DNA of 52,515 nucleotides from Mesotaenium endlicherianum (GCA_009602735.1 WELA01013859.1:40973-93487); one strand, 5' to 3'. Shown: positions 36,339 through 46,784, counted from the stretch's first letter. Notes: generated by a model from the letters alone, not told the origin. Numbers and translations: made by a program.

Positions 36339-37845
36339 TCACTGCCTGCTGTTCAACTTGTCCTGAGTAGTCTGGGCTGCGCTGTCAATTTGTCCGTGGG
36401 CATCCCTGGCTGCAGACTGGGTCTTGCTGGCAGCAGTGTGTCCTGCATCTTGGGCCTTGCCAGCAACATCCGATCCTTTCTGCTGAGCTGTCCCCAATGC
36501 CTGAGAGGCCTTTTCCTGTGCGGTGGTCAAGGCATTGCCCGCAGCATCATATGCTTGTTGGCCATACTGCTTGGCAGTCTCGGTCGCACTCTGCATGGCA
36601 AAAGCAATGAAACTGGTTAGCCAACCAGTGGCAAAAGAAAGGACAAAGCTAGTGCCAAACAATTGCATTCCCCCCCTTGGACATGCTTTAATGCCAAACA
36701 CATTTCTACCAATTCCAAACCCATTATAGTCACAGTAAAAGGTTGCTTGCTCCATTTGCAGTGCAAAGGCTCTACCTGCAGGTAACTCTTTGTGGTATCG
36801 GTGGTCTGGCCAGCTGTATCGGCAGCCTGAGCGTGGAAGTCTTTAGCTGCTGACTGGGTCTTGCCAGCCGCATCATGTGCAGCATCTTGTGTCCTGCCTG
36901 CGACGTTGGATCCTGTCTGCTGGGCAGATCCCAATGCCTGAGAAGCCTTGTCCTGTGCAGTTGCCAGGGCATTGCCAGCAGCATCATATGCCTGCTGACC
37001 ATACTGCTTGGCAGTCTCGGTCGCAGTCTGCACCAAAATAGCAGGTCGCACCATCTTAATTAAATATTCTAAATCAAGGAGTGGGGAAAAAGTAAGCATA
37101 TGCCTCCTTTCAATGTCGTAAGATACATATTTTCAAACCCGATACAGAAGTTTCAGTATGCCTCTGGCTCACAATCACAAAGCAACTCATATTCCAGCAT
37201 TCTTTACCTGCAGATAACTCTTTGTGGTATCTCTGGTCTGGCCAGCTGTGTCAGCAGCCTGAGCGTGGAAATCTTTAGCAGCTGACTGAGCTCTGCCAGC
37301 CGCATCATGCGCGACATCTTGCGTCTTGCCTGCTGCGTCAGATCCTGTCTGCTGGGCAGTTCCCAAAGCCTGGGAAGCCTTGTCCTGCACAGTCTTCACT
37401 GCATTGCCTGCTGCATCATAAGCTTGCTGGCCATACTGCTTGGCGGTCTCAGTTGCACTCTGCACAGGCGAATTATGAAACATATTAAACTAGGCACAGC
37501 ACTTGTGATAAGATTGGTAAGAAACGCTAGGTTCTTCAAAGAAGATTAATCGCTTAGACAATGTATAGAGCTCCTAGAAAAACAGTTTCACACCATGCAC
37601 AACTTTAGTCACCTCCAACCTCTCGAGTTAAGACAGTTTTCCAACTCCTAAAACTGAATTTCCTGAACCCACATGTGAAAAATAGGCTGCGTTCAATGCA
37701 ACTATACCTGCAGGTAACTGGAAGTCTGCTCTCCAGCAGCATGTGCCTGGTTCTGAGCACCGCGAGCGGCATCCTGAGCCTGACCATGGATGTTGTGGGC
37801 AGCACCCTCGGCCTTGTTGCCGAGCTCGTTGGCCTCAGCCTGAGT
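36339..37845 (-). CDS. LEA-like repeat protein with duplicated 84-codon exons (5' end unresolved)
   Basis: Minus-strand exons 37845–37708 (46 codons), 37459–37208 (84), 37027–36776 (84) and 36590–36339 (83 plus stop) are all phase 0. The last three begin [S/T]ATETAKQYGQQAYDAAGNA; the first three end in SYLQ. The protein is rich in Ala, Gln, Lys, Thr and Asp and lacks Cys and Trp, with 11-residue-like periodicity, matching group 3 LEA (LEA_4) proteins. These are disordered when hydrated, fold into amphipathic helices on drying, and protect membranes and enzymes. No start codon is visible in exon 37845–37708. A candidate first exon is listed separately. Localisation cannot be judged without the N-terminus. 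Confidence 0.8.
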
Positions 37846-38157
37846 CTGTTAGGTAAACGGATACCAATAAACGTCTCAGGACACGAACACGGCATTATGA
37901 GTCTTCCCGGGAAATATCAGGATTCAGTGCAACCCCCACAACGTGCTTGTAGATCCCAATCTAAGTAAATGGACACAAATAATTGACACCATCAAAACTT
38001 TTAGGACCATGTGGGACACTTGACACCGCCCGAATATGAGATATGTTCCTGCATGCAGGACCTATCCCTTCAATTTTCAGTCTACAAGGTGGAGCGCATT
38101 AATACCTGGTTGGAAGACATGTTGCGACGAAGGTAAAGTAAATAAAAGAGCTGTTAC

Positions 38158-38289
38158 TTGTATGGAGATGCTGAGAAGCTTTGAACGATATGAAAACAGG
38201 AAGGTTGAATGAAACAAACTGCTCACTCTTCCGAATATATACTGGTGGAAACAGACGGAATTAGCTTCAAAAGCAAGTTTCACTTTCAC
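38158..38289 (-). CDS. Candidate first exon of the LEA-like gene
   Basis: ATG at 38289 opens 44 codons ending in SIQ followed by a GTAACA donor in phase 0, which would join the acceptor before 37845 in frame. The encoded segment is Phe/Ser/Lys/Arg-rich and could be a targeting peptide. It has no LEA character of its own, so this is only a model that fits the splice phases. Confidence 0.3.
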
Positions 38290-38714
38290 CTTCTAGAAAG
38301 CTACAGTGGAGCCACGCGTCACCCGCTTCTCAGTCAGCAGTGCATTAGCAGGAAAACCTGCTTGTTCGACTTGGTTCGTCTGCGTAAATGCGTTCGAGTA
38401 GCCAATAAACGAGAAGGTGAAGGGAGAGCAGGGTCAGATGAAACATCTCAACTGCCAGTGAGCAAAAGGAGTGCCACTTGGGGAGTTTAGGTTGCTCATT
38501 TCTGGAGGCTGACCTGTGCTGCTGGATAAATTGACACTTGTATAGCAACCTTTGGTAGATCAACCTGTATCAGCGATCGACGAAGCGAGGTGAATGGGAA
38601 ATGCCGTTCTTTACTGTTACCTGCAAATTGATGCTATCAGGTCCACAAGATCTGACGTCCAAACATTTCGGGCGTATACAGAATCAAGCAGGAGCATTTG
38701 CACAAAACCCGAAT

Positions 38715-38774
38715 CTCGAAGGGCCCCGCTCGAAGCCTGCTCGAAGCAGCTCGAAGCAGCTCGCCAGCTCGAAG
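38715..38774. repeat. CTCGAAG repeat cluster upstream of the LEA-like gene
   Basis: CTCGAAG occurs at 38715, 38729, 38740, 38750 and 38768, with a variant (CTCGCCA) at 38760. It lies about 430 bp upstream of the candidate LEA start. The GAAG/CTTC spacing recalls heat-shock-element cores, but this is speculation. Confidence 0.6.
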
Positions 38775-39031
38775 CCTCATGCAGGATAAAGTTGACTTTG
38801 TGGACGCAAATCTATGCATGCATCCATATCTTTCACACATGGAAAACTGGTAGAGGTGTAGCGATTGCAAGTTTTAAGGTGCCGACTACGTGCGCGGCAA
38901 CGTTCAAACGAGGTTGACGAAGCAGGTAACCGACGGGCGCTGAAGCGTGTGTGGACGGATCTCCTGAGCGACAAAATACGACAACTGCAGGTTATTCAAG
39001 GCTTCGTCTGAGTGCATACACTAGATTTTGG

Positions 39032-39932
39032 GCAAATTACATATCAACCACTTTCAGCCTTGGAAATTGCAAAATCTTACCACTTCTTTCACACTTATTA
39101 CAAAACTACCACTCGCACATGTAAATGGAGTCCACGTAGGGCTTACACGAATAAATGACGTGCCATACGAATTCTCACGAGACCCTACCTGACACCACAC
39201 TTCTCTCTTTCATTTCCAAAATTTTCCAAACCCACTTTTCTAACTGACCTACCTTAACGAACCAAACTCCCCGAGCCTAGCTCTTGCAGTTTCGCTACTA
39301 GTGAAGTGCAACAGCTTGCTGGGGCTGCTCTAAGCTTAGCCGCACCTGCCTAATTGAGCTTGGCCTGCCCACTCTCGTACTCGCTTAAGAATTTTGCATG
39401 TAATCGAGTTAGTTCAATCGCCGTGAGTTGATTTGCTATGCAACTGTTTGCCATTGAGCTGCTCGTCACCCAGTGGGAGCTCGCTAGGACCTCCCTGACT
39501 CCCCTCCCCTCTCTCAAGTCTCGAGTCTCGACCATTGTTTGACAATTTGCAAACACACTATAGCGTCTCTATTTTGAACTTCCCTGTGATGCGCTAACAA
39601 GCGTTTTATAGCGTTGTGTGCCTTACATATGTCGTTGTGCCTAGCTATGCATGCTAATGTATTGTCTTGCTTTATCTACATCGTAAGCCTTGGCGAGTTT
39701 GGTTCGTGAAGGTGAGTCACTTGGAAAAGTGGTTGTGGAAAGATTTTGGAAACGAAAAAGAGAAGTGTGGTGTCAGGTAGATTCTCGTGCGAATTCGTAT
39801 GGCACGTCATTTTTTCGTGTAAGCCCTACGTTGACTCCATTTACATGTGCGAGTGGTAATTTTGTAATTAGTTTGAAAGCAGTGGTAGATTTTGCAAATT
39901 ACAAAGCTGAAAGTGGTGGATTTGTAATTTGC
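39032..39932. mobile_element. Foldback element with ~250-bp inverted repeats
   Basis: The left arm (about 39032–39278) and the right arm (about 39684–39932) are inverted copies with long identical stretches, e.g. CACTCGCACATGTAAATGGA in the left arm and its complement on the right. The arms start GGCAAATTACA / GAGCAAATTACA. The 405-bp spacer codes for nothing I can recognise. This resembles a non-autonomous Mutator-like or foldback transposon; no clear target-site duplication was found. A transcript would form a long hairpin. Confidence 0.85.
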
Positions 39933-40541
39933 TCTTTACTTTTCCAGTGATATCGGTTGCGCCGACCAAATATTCTCGTTCGATTCGACGCGATTCATTA
40001 CGAAAATAAGTTGTTCGAGTCGACGCACTTTACAATGCAGTTAGGGGGGACGTGTCTTGTCGAGTATTTATTAATTAATCCTTAAATCCCTCCACATGGC
40101 AGGACATTTATGTGAATGGAAGACTTGTGGACTTCCATCAACATTTCGCACACATTTATTCCTTCATTCTCGTAATTTATGAAGTAATGAGACTGGAATG
40201 ACACACATGTGCGTGACCCAACTAGATGATTCGACATGTGGGGACACTAGGGTGCTCTTGAAAAAGCACCGGGATTCTTGCAAAAACATTCATGGGAGAA
40301 TGAGTAAGCATTGGTACCCACCTCGTGCATTTGTGAAGAATCTACGAAGTGCTACAAAGCGTCTGAGTCCGTGAAAATTGTTGATTAATTCAGAAGTCTT
40401 GTCGTATTCTTGAATCGTCATGCTATTGTTTTTAAGTTCAAATGAATTCACTTAAGTGGGTCGCCACGTGGGGATTATTTGACAACGTTAGAGCCGCTCA
40501 ACAAAGGTCTCAAGTTTGAAAGACTTCGCGAACTTGAAATC

Positions 40542-41260
40542 TGAAATGAATCGACTTACCAATAAGCGATTAACAAGTAATAACGATCTTTATATCAGCG
40601 AGTAATCTTTATGGTATTTTTTGTTAACAGATTAAACAGCAAAAGACAAACACACTAGTGGTGAGCAATATTCGCAAGTCAAATGCAAGTAAACTAGCAT
40701 CAATAATGCAATCAGTAAACTCATACATAAGCAAGGCTAGAGGACAGTGCGTATCAATGGCTTCTCGCCTTGGATTCAGATATCTCTCAATAAGCAATAC
40801 TAGAGATATGGCCTCGTTTCTTAATGCCGAACTCGAGAGCAATACCTAGCATATGTAGATGGAATGAGTTTACTGTTCAACGGCAAGTGCAATGGCACTA
40901 CCTACCCGGGAGTTAACCACGTTGGCAGGACCTCGGGTAACCAAATCCACCGCCATTTCCCATCATCGCGAATAGCCATCCATCATAGGGATGTCATCTG
41001 GCCATTCATCTAGCATATCGTACTTAGATGCATATCTAGGCAGTTCGCTGCTACCGAGTACGGAAGTCAGCTGGCTGTCAAAGAATGTGTCAGCAAATTG
41101 ACCTAAGTTGACTTCAACCTTCTCCTCTCGGCTGAGTCATTAAACTGATAATTATATGAACTCCAGCAGACTGAATATTAACTACAGCTCAACAGGTTGA
41201 ACTTCATTAACTATTATATTTACATGAATATTATATCTACCAATATACTGATTCATTACA
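40542..41260 (-). repeat. Long terminal repeat, copy C
   Basis: A 719-bp LTR of the same family as copies A and B, with the same TGAAATGAATC … GATTCATTACA ends. On its right (upstream in element sense) is AAGGAT directly before TGTAATG, similar to the polypurine tract of copy B. That suggests a 3' LTR rather than a solo LTR. No matching flanking 5-bp repeats were found. Confidence 0.85.
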
Positions 41261-42548
41261 ATCCTTCCATATAGTGAAACAGATAGATAAAGTACTTAGT
41301 GAAATATAACACTTTATCTATTCAAGACAAAGATCTTTGAACACAAGTGGTAGCTTCTTGAAAGAGAGATGGCTTCTTGAAAGTTAATATATTTCTGGAA
41401 TTTGGCAAGTACAAGAGTGATTCTGGAATGTCTTTCTATGTTCTAGCTCTTGTTTATATACTAGCTACATAAGTAGTTTCTAGGAAGGTGCATGTTGATG
41501 TGTTGGCACCCAACACATCCCAAAACTTGCCACCACTTTCTAGAATAATGTACACATGTCCTTTTGACCTAAAAATGGCACATTTGACTTTTGCCTCATG
41601 GAGTTTTTCTAGGTCCTTTTTCTAACTTTGAAAATGCCTTAAAAGGTTCAAAAGACATAAGCCAAGTCACTAAAGTATCTATTCACACTTGACGCCACAC
41701 GATACTACTCCAAATATATTCAAAAGCATTAAAATATATGCAAATTAATATATTAAAATTCAAATCACTACATCACTCCCCCCGACAGAAAAAGCGACGT
41801 CTCGGCGCGTCAAGTCAGGTCTTACACATGTGGAGCAGACTAGTCAACGGCTTCAAGTCAGATGCCACATATGTGAAGAGGATTAGTAAAGGGCGCCAAG
41901 TCACACATGTAAGGTAGATTAGGCAAGGTCGTGGGTGGTGTGACCTTATTGGCTAGCCTATACCTTGATGATAAAGAAATTATACAAGTTGGTCTAGAAT
42001 TATACAAGTTGGTCCAGAATCTGCCATAAATTCAAAAATCTATAGCGTCCACAGAACAGCTCCAAATCTACAAAATTGAGTAATAGACGGACCGCGTCGG
42101 AGAATTCTACCAGGTCACCAAATTTGAGAGCATTCTAATCTCTGGAGTGTCGTTGAGAGTTGAGAGAGTAGGCACTCCTCCAAATCTGTGCAAAAACTTC
42201 TGAAAATCATAAGTCCTTTTATATTTCTCCAAATTCTGCAAAGTAAGTCTCAAAATGGACGTTGTAAGATGTTCTACCAGAGTCTTGAGTTTGAGAGGAT
42301 TCCAAGTTCAGGGAAGGGCACAATGTCAGAAGGCATATTCTGCCCTAATAATGCCAGCAGCCTGACCCCCTTCTACTTAGAGCATCATATCTCTCTCACC
42401 AGTGCTCCAAATTGAGCTTGGACTCTAAATGACCGGATACTCATGGATTACAGCCAAGTAAATTTTCAGAGTTTATTATGGAGAGACCTATCACCAATAG
42501 TAGTTTTAGTTTTCTGTCCAAAAATTGCGAGAAGAGAAGTGTCTAATG
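41261..42548 (-). other. Non-coding 3' region of element D, with a polypurine tract and probable LTR piece
   Basis: On the minus strand a purine run (CGGGGGGAG, about 41776–41785) is directly followed by TGATGTAGTGATTTG. This is the expected polypurine tract plus LTR start of the element whose integrase ends at 42549. The 41261–41775 part is then probably that element's LTR, interrupted by or joined to LTR copy C. A tandem 20-bp duplication (TTATACAAGTTGGTCYAGAA) lies near 41980–42020. No ORF of note. Confidence 0.5.
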
Positions 42549-44055
42549 TCAATTTTTCCTCATTTTTGTCCTTGCAGGCTGCCTCCAAGGGGTCTTCTGC
42601 TGCTTCTTGATGGTGGCAGGCTGCCTCCCTGAAGTCTTTGGGCTTCTAGTAGAGAGACTTGGGGCTGGTCCAAGATGGGGGTTGGCAGCATGGAAGCGCT
42701 TCAACTTTCTCTGAACTTTGTCAAGGTAGTGCGCCGCCACCCAACTATTCTCCGAATCTGGATATCCTTTCCACTTGATCAAGTATTGCTGCTGTCTCCT
42801 GAAATTTCTCATAGCCACTATGTCTTCCACTTCGTACTCCAAATGATCATCCACTATTGTTGGGGCTGGTGTGGTTGTCACACGTCCTGGGAACTTGTTG
42901 TCGGGTTGCACATATGGCTTGAAGAGGGAAGCGTAGAATACGGGGTTGATGTGCATAGTCTGGGGAAATTCTAACTTGAAAGCAACGGGGTTGACTTGCT
43001 GGATAATCTTGAAGGGTCCCAAATACTTGGGAGAAAACTTGCTGCACGCAGGCCTATTGTTTAGAGAAACGTTTTTGGATGTTATTAACATGTTGTCACC
43101 CACTCTGTACGTAATTTCTCTTCTGAACCTAATTGCGACTCTTGTTTGAGCATCTTGCGCCTGTCGTAGAGCTTTCTTTCCTGCTGTAAGGGCCGCTTCT
43201 AATGTCTCCATAAAATTGTTGCTGCAGGTACTTCATCATGGCCAACCGTGAAGCTCAGCGGCGTGGTTGGATGGAAGCCATAGTTGAGGAAGAATGGGGA
43301 CTCTTGGGTAGAGGCCTGCGTCGAATTGTTGTAGGCAAACTCCAGGGGGGTCAAGTACATGTCCCAATCTTGCTCCAGCGTAGACACGTAGGCCTTTAGA
43401 GAGGTCTTTAGGGTACGATTCATACTCTCAATTTGCCCATCTGATTGCGGGTGGTAGGCAGTGGACATATCCAGCGATGTACCCAAGTTCTTGAAGAGAT
43501 TTTTCCAAAAATGGCTTGTGAATTTTGGATCTCTATCCGACACAATTCTTGATGGTAGTCCGTGGAGTCGGAAGATGTTGTCAAAGATGAGTCTTGCAAG
43601 TTGTGGTGCTGTAGCCTTAGTCGTCGTGGGAATAAAATGAGCCATCTTGGTAAGTCTGTCCACCACCGTGAGTATTGCATTATGGCCTCGAGGTGTCACG
43701 GGCAGGTCCACGATAAGGTCCATTGAGATGTCCGTCCATTGCTTTCGGGGATTCGTAGTGGTTGGAGGAGTCCTCTTGCCTTTTGTGATGATGTGTCACA
43801 GCTCCTGCAGTAATCCTGGACTTGCTTAGACATGCCTGGCCAACAATAAGCCCTGGCTAGAACGCCAGTGGTCTTTAGGATTCCAAAGTGTCCTCCAAGA
43901 GGGTTGTCGTGAGCTTCTCGTAGAAGCAAGAGCCGGAGGTCTAAGTCATTAGGAACACATCTCTGGCCCCTGTCTTCTCTCACCCAACAATTGCCTTCTT
44001 GCTTCTTGTATGGGTCCAAGGCTGCTTCTCCGTTCTTGTAGTGAAAGTCTCTTTC
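42549..44055 (-). pseudogene. pol: Integrase + chromodomain part of pol, element D (interrupted by copy B)
   Basis: Integrase inserts retrotransposon cDNA. Visible in order: a zinc-binding H-H-C-C region (GGHFGILKTTGVLARAYCWP … CRSC), first Asp in MDLIVDLP, second Asp in SDRDPKF, Glu in HPQSDGQIE (D,D35E core), then a C-terminal chromodomain (YEVEDIVAMRNFRRQQQYLI … WKGYPDSENSW). Chromodomains steer insertion toward modified chromatin in chromoviruses. Frameshifts lie near 43735 and 43210. Upstream of 44055 the coding sequence stops abruptly at the LTR of copy B, so the remainder of pol should lie beyond the window. The sequence is clearly distinct from the copy B integrase. Confidence 0.88.
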
Positions 44056-44775
44056 TGAAATGAATCGACTTACCAAATAGGCGATTAACAATTGATAAAG
44101 AACTATATATCAGCAAGTAATCTTTATGGTAATTTCCGCTAACTGGTTAAACGGCAAAGGACAACACACTAGCAGTGAATAATACTCGTAAGTCAAATGC
44201 GAGTAAACTAGCATCAATAATGCAAATCAGTAAACTCATACATAAGCAAGGTTAGAAGACAGTGCCTATCAATGGCTTCTCGCCTTGGATTCAGATCGCT
44301 CTCAGTAAGCTGTACAAGAGAGTTGGCCTTGTTTCCGAATACCGAACTCGAGAGCAATGCCTAGCATATGTAGATGGAATGAGTTTACTGTTCAACGGTC
44401 AGTGCGATGGCACCGCCTACCCGGGAGTTAACCACGTTGGTAGGACCTCGGTTAACCAAATCCCCTGCCATCTCCCATCATCCCGAATAGCCATCCATCA
44501 TAGGGATGTCATCTGGCCATTCACCTAGCATATAGTACTAAGATGCATATCAAGGCAGTTCGCTGCTACCGAGTACGGAAGTCAGCTGGCTGTCAAAGAA
44601 TGTGTCAGCAAGCTGACTTAAGTTGACTTCAGCCTGCTGCTTTCGACTGAGTCATTAAATTGATAATTATGTAAAATCCAGCAGACTGACTATTAACTAA
44701 AGTTCAGCAGGCTGAACTTAATTAACTATTATATTTAAATGAATATTATATCTACTAATATACTGATTCATTACA
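44056..44775 (-). repeat. Long terminal repeat, copy B (3' LTR)
   Basis: A 720-bp LTR with the family ends. In element sense it is the 3' LTR, because the polypurine tract GGAGGGAT lies immediately before TGTAATG. On the other side it abuts the broken pol of element D, marking the insertion junction. Confidence 0.92.
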
Positions 44776-44785
44776 ATCCCTCCAA
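44776..44785 (-). other. Polypurine tract, copy B
   Basis: Minus strand GGAGGGAT directly before the 3' LTR (TGTAATG). It is the usual primer for plus-strand DNA synthesis. Confidence 0.8.
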
Positions 44786-44888
44786 CTTAACTTGTTGTCG
44801 CCTCGACAACATTAAACTGCAAAAGCTTTAAATAAAGAAACTGACCTTGACCAGCCTCCCTTACTGACTATCTTTTCAGCCTGTTACC

Positions 44889-46565
44889 TTAAGGGGTGGT
44901 TCCAGGGGCTTCAGGATCAGGGGACGGAGATCTGGACCTAGATCTGGACAGCCCTCTAGATCTGTCAGCTGGCCTTCTAAAGAACCCGGTTTGCTCTAAA
45001 GTTGGACCTCGAGGAGAACGAAGGATGGTAGCCTGCTCTTCAACCACTTGGGTGTTGATGCCCACATAGACAGGCATTCCAGTAGGATGCTGAAATACAT
45101 TGGCTAGAGGTACATGCCCCTGAGCGGAGGGGGAGGCTGGCATACCTCTGGCCCACCCGCGTGTCCCTCTTCTGGCACCCCTGTCCTCTGGGGATTTCTG
45201 TCTGTGTCTGCTGCCCAGTACAGTCAGATCAGCTTCTTCCCCTGCTTGGGCAGGTGGGCTGGGGGAGCGAGCGCGGGGTCCAGTTGTCGCCATAACGGGG
45301 ATCACATTCCAAACACCTGATCGTGGTTCTTTAGGAAGCGCCCCTGCCTGTCCCTGGGTATCCTGAGTACCTGCTGCTGATGCTTCTCCTCTGCCTTGTT
45401 CTTCTTCCTCATCCTCCTCATCCTCCTCCTCGGAGAGAGTAGGGGTCTCGTCCACTAAGTCGTCCTGCTCCCTAGTAGACATGGAGTAGTCTACCGACCT
45501 CCCTTTCTTAGGGCGCGCTGGAGGTTGCTTGGCCTTCAGCCTACTGATATCTATCCGGCCTGCATTCTTTGCCCATTTGACAAAGGCATGCTTTCCCTTA
45601 GAGAAGTACTCTCTTCCCCTCCTCCTATGTTCCTTGGTCTCTGCATTCATATTGCTCAGGCATCCATTCAGCCTGGGGTCCCAAGGGGCAATGTGAGGTG
45701 GTAGGATGAGATAGCCGTCTAGGCCATAGTGGAAGTCATCCGGTTGGGCTCGGTCACACTCCTGCTTCTTATTTGTGACGGTCATCCACCTCCAGTCTGT
45801 TGGCTGCTGGTAGTACTGGGGTCCGTGCTCAGCCTTCCTCAGTTTACACGGGAACCAGTGGGGAGAGAACATCTGCTGTCCTGCTTCCCTGGCCAAGTAC
45901 TCCCAGCTCCTTCTCTCAACTTCATTGTAAGCTGGCAGGAGTGTGAGGTAGAATACCGTATCCTTAAAGCTATCGGGCCGCATGCTCACCATCCGGATGA
46001 GTCTCTGATCTCCCACTATTCCCGGTATGGGGACCGGCTTGTCCTCTGAATCATCTGCGAGATACCGGGCCTGCTCTGCTGTATAGCCCACCATCTTAGC
46101 ATAATCTTCGTAAAGGACCACGCCGGTGTGTGTCTCGATGTACCTGTCCAGTGCTGTAGCTCCTTCCTTCTGTAGCAGTGTTGTCTGTTCCAGCCTGTTG
46201 ATCTCCTGGGCTGCCAGCAATGCTTCCTTCAGGTTATCGAAGTTTTGGCCACCCACCACAGTATACCTGTAAGTGGCCAAGCTCTTCTGTCTGTCCGCTT
46301 CAATCTTTTTTCTTTTCTCCTCTTCTGCCGCTGCCGCTTCTTCTTGCTGTTTCTTCTGTCTCTCCTCCTCAGCCTTCCTGAGGTTTTCCGCTTCCTGATC
46401 CTTCTTCCTCTGTGCCTCTTCTGCCGCCTCTTGTTGTTTGCGGACCCTTTCTTGTTCTCTCCTGGTGAGGGACGTCGCCGCCAGCTCCTTCTGGTATTGC
46501 TCCATTGTCCTCCTGGCTTCTTCTGCCTTGCGCTTTCTGTCCTCCTTTTGTGTGGTGGGCGCCAT
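44889..46565 (-). CDS. Extra ORF between integrase and 3' LTR, unknown function (558 aa)
   Basis: An intact ORF from ATG 46565 to 44889. Residues 1 to about 100 are a highly charged Glu/Lys/Arg/Gln coiled coil (EEAAAAEEEKRKK and similar). The middle (about 105–330) looks globular, with many Trp/Tyr/Pro residues. An acidic Asp/Glu run lies near 375–390. The C-terminus ends in an SR-like SRSRSRSPSP tail. I see no signal peptide, membrane segment or envelope feature, so it is not a recognisable env. I know no matching family; remote relation to a gag-like or host protein is possible. A splice acceptor (CAG one base before the ATG) and TACTAAC lie just upstream, suggesting expression from a spliced RNA. 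It is intact while gag and pol of the same copy are broken. Confidence 0.75.
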   Translation of the reverse strand: MAPTTQKEDRKRKAEEARRTMEQYQKELAATSLTRREQERVRKQQEAAEEAQRKKDQEAENLRKAEEERQKKQQEEAAAAEEEKRKKIEADRQKSLATYRYTVVGGQNFDNLKEALLAAQEINRLEQTTLLQKEGATALDRYIETHTGVVLYEDYAKMVGYTAEQARYLADDSEDKPVPIPGIVGDQRLIRMVSMRPDSFKDTVFYLTLLPAYNEVERRSWEYLAREAGQQMFSPHWFPCKLRKAEHGPQYYQQPTDWRWMTVTNKKQECDRAQPDDFHYGLDGYLILPPHIAPWDPRLNGCLSNMNAETKEHRRRGREYFSKGKHAFVKWAKNAGRIDISRLKAKQPPARPKKGRSVDYSMSTREQDDLVDETPTLSEEEDEEDEEEEQGRGEASAAGTQDTQGQAGALPKEPRSGVWNVIPVMATTGPRARSPSPPAQAGEEADLTVLGSRHRQKSPEDRGARRGTRGWARGMPASPSAQGHVPLANVFQHPTGMPVYVGINTQVVEEQATILRSPRGPTLEQTGFFRRPADRSRGLSRSRSRSPSPDPEAPGTTP

Positions 46566-46596
46566 CCTGCACATGTAACCAGGGCACAAGTTAGTA
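46566..46596 (-). promoter_or_regulatory. Branch point and 3' splice site upstream of the extra ORF
   Basis: On the minus strand TACTAAC (46590–46596) matches the ideal branch-point consensus and is followed 24 nt later by GTGCAG (AG at 46568–46567). The exon would begin G-ATG, placing the extra ORF's ATG at the start of the exon. The sequences are seen; use as a splice site is inferred. Confidence 0.55.
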
Positions 46597-46771
46597 GGAT
46601 ATGGACCTTTGTCATAGGGATTGCAGGAAGTATGTTAGTATTTAGTATAGTGGCTTCGCTGCTGTTTACCTTACAGGATGATTGCTAAAAGTTGACGTAG
46701 TTGCGATGCGCTACACATAAACGTATGAGTGTGTTTTTATCGCTCTCGCTCACTAACTGTCATATATTTTC

Positions 46772-46784
46772 CCCTCCAACTTAA
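46772..46784 (-). repeat. Second copy of the polypurine-tract motif
   Basis: The 13-mer TTAAGTTGGAGGG (minus strand) is identical to that at 44778–44790 next to the 3' LTR. This copy lies between the end of pol and the extra ORF. Confidence 0.75.

Noticed and set aside
38621..38700. Possible LEA first exon ending in SINLQ before a GTAACA donor
   Set aside because: In that frame there is a stop about 20 codons upstream and no ATG.
44889..46565. Envelope gene interpretation of the extra ORF
   Set aside because: Position fits env, but there is no signal peptide, transmembrane segment or cleavage-type motif.
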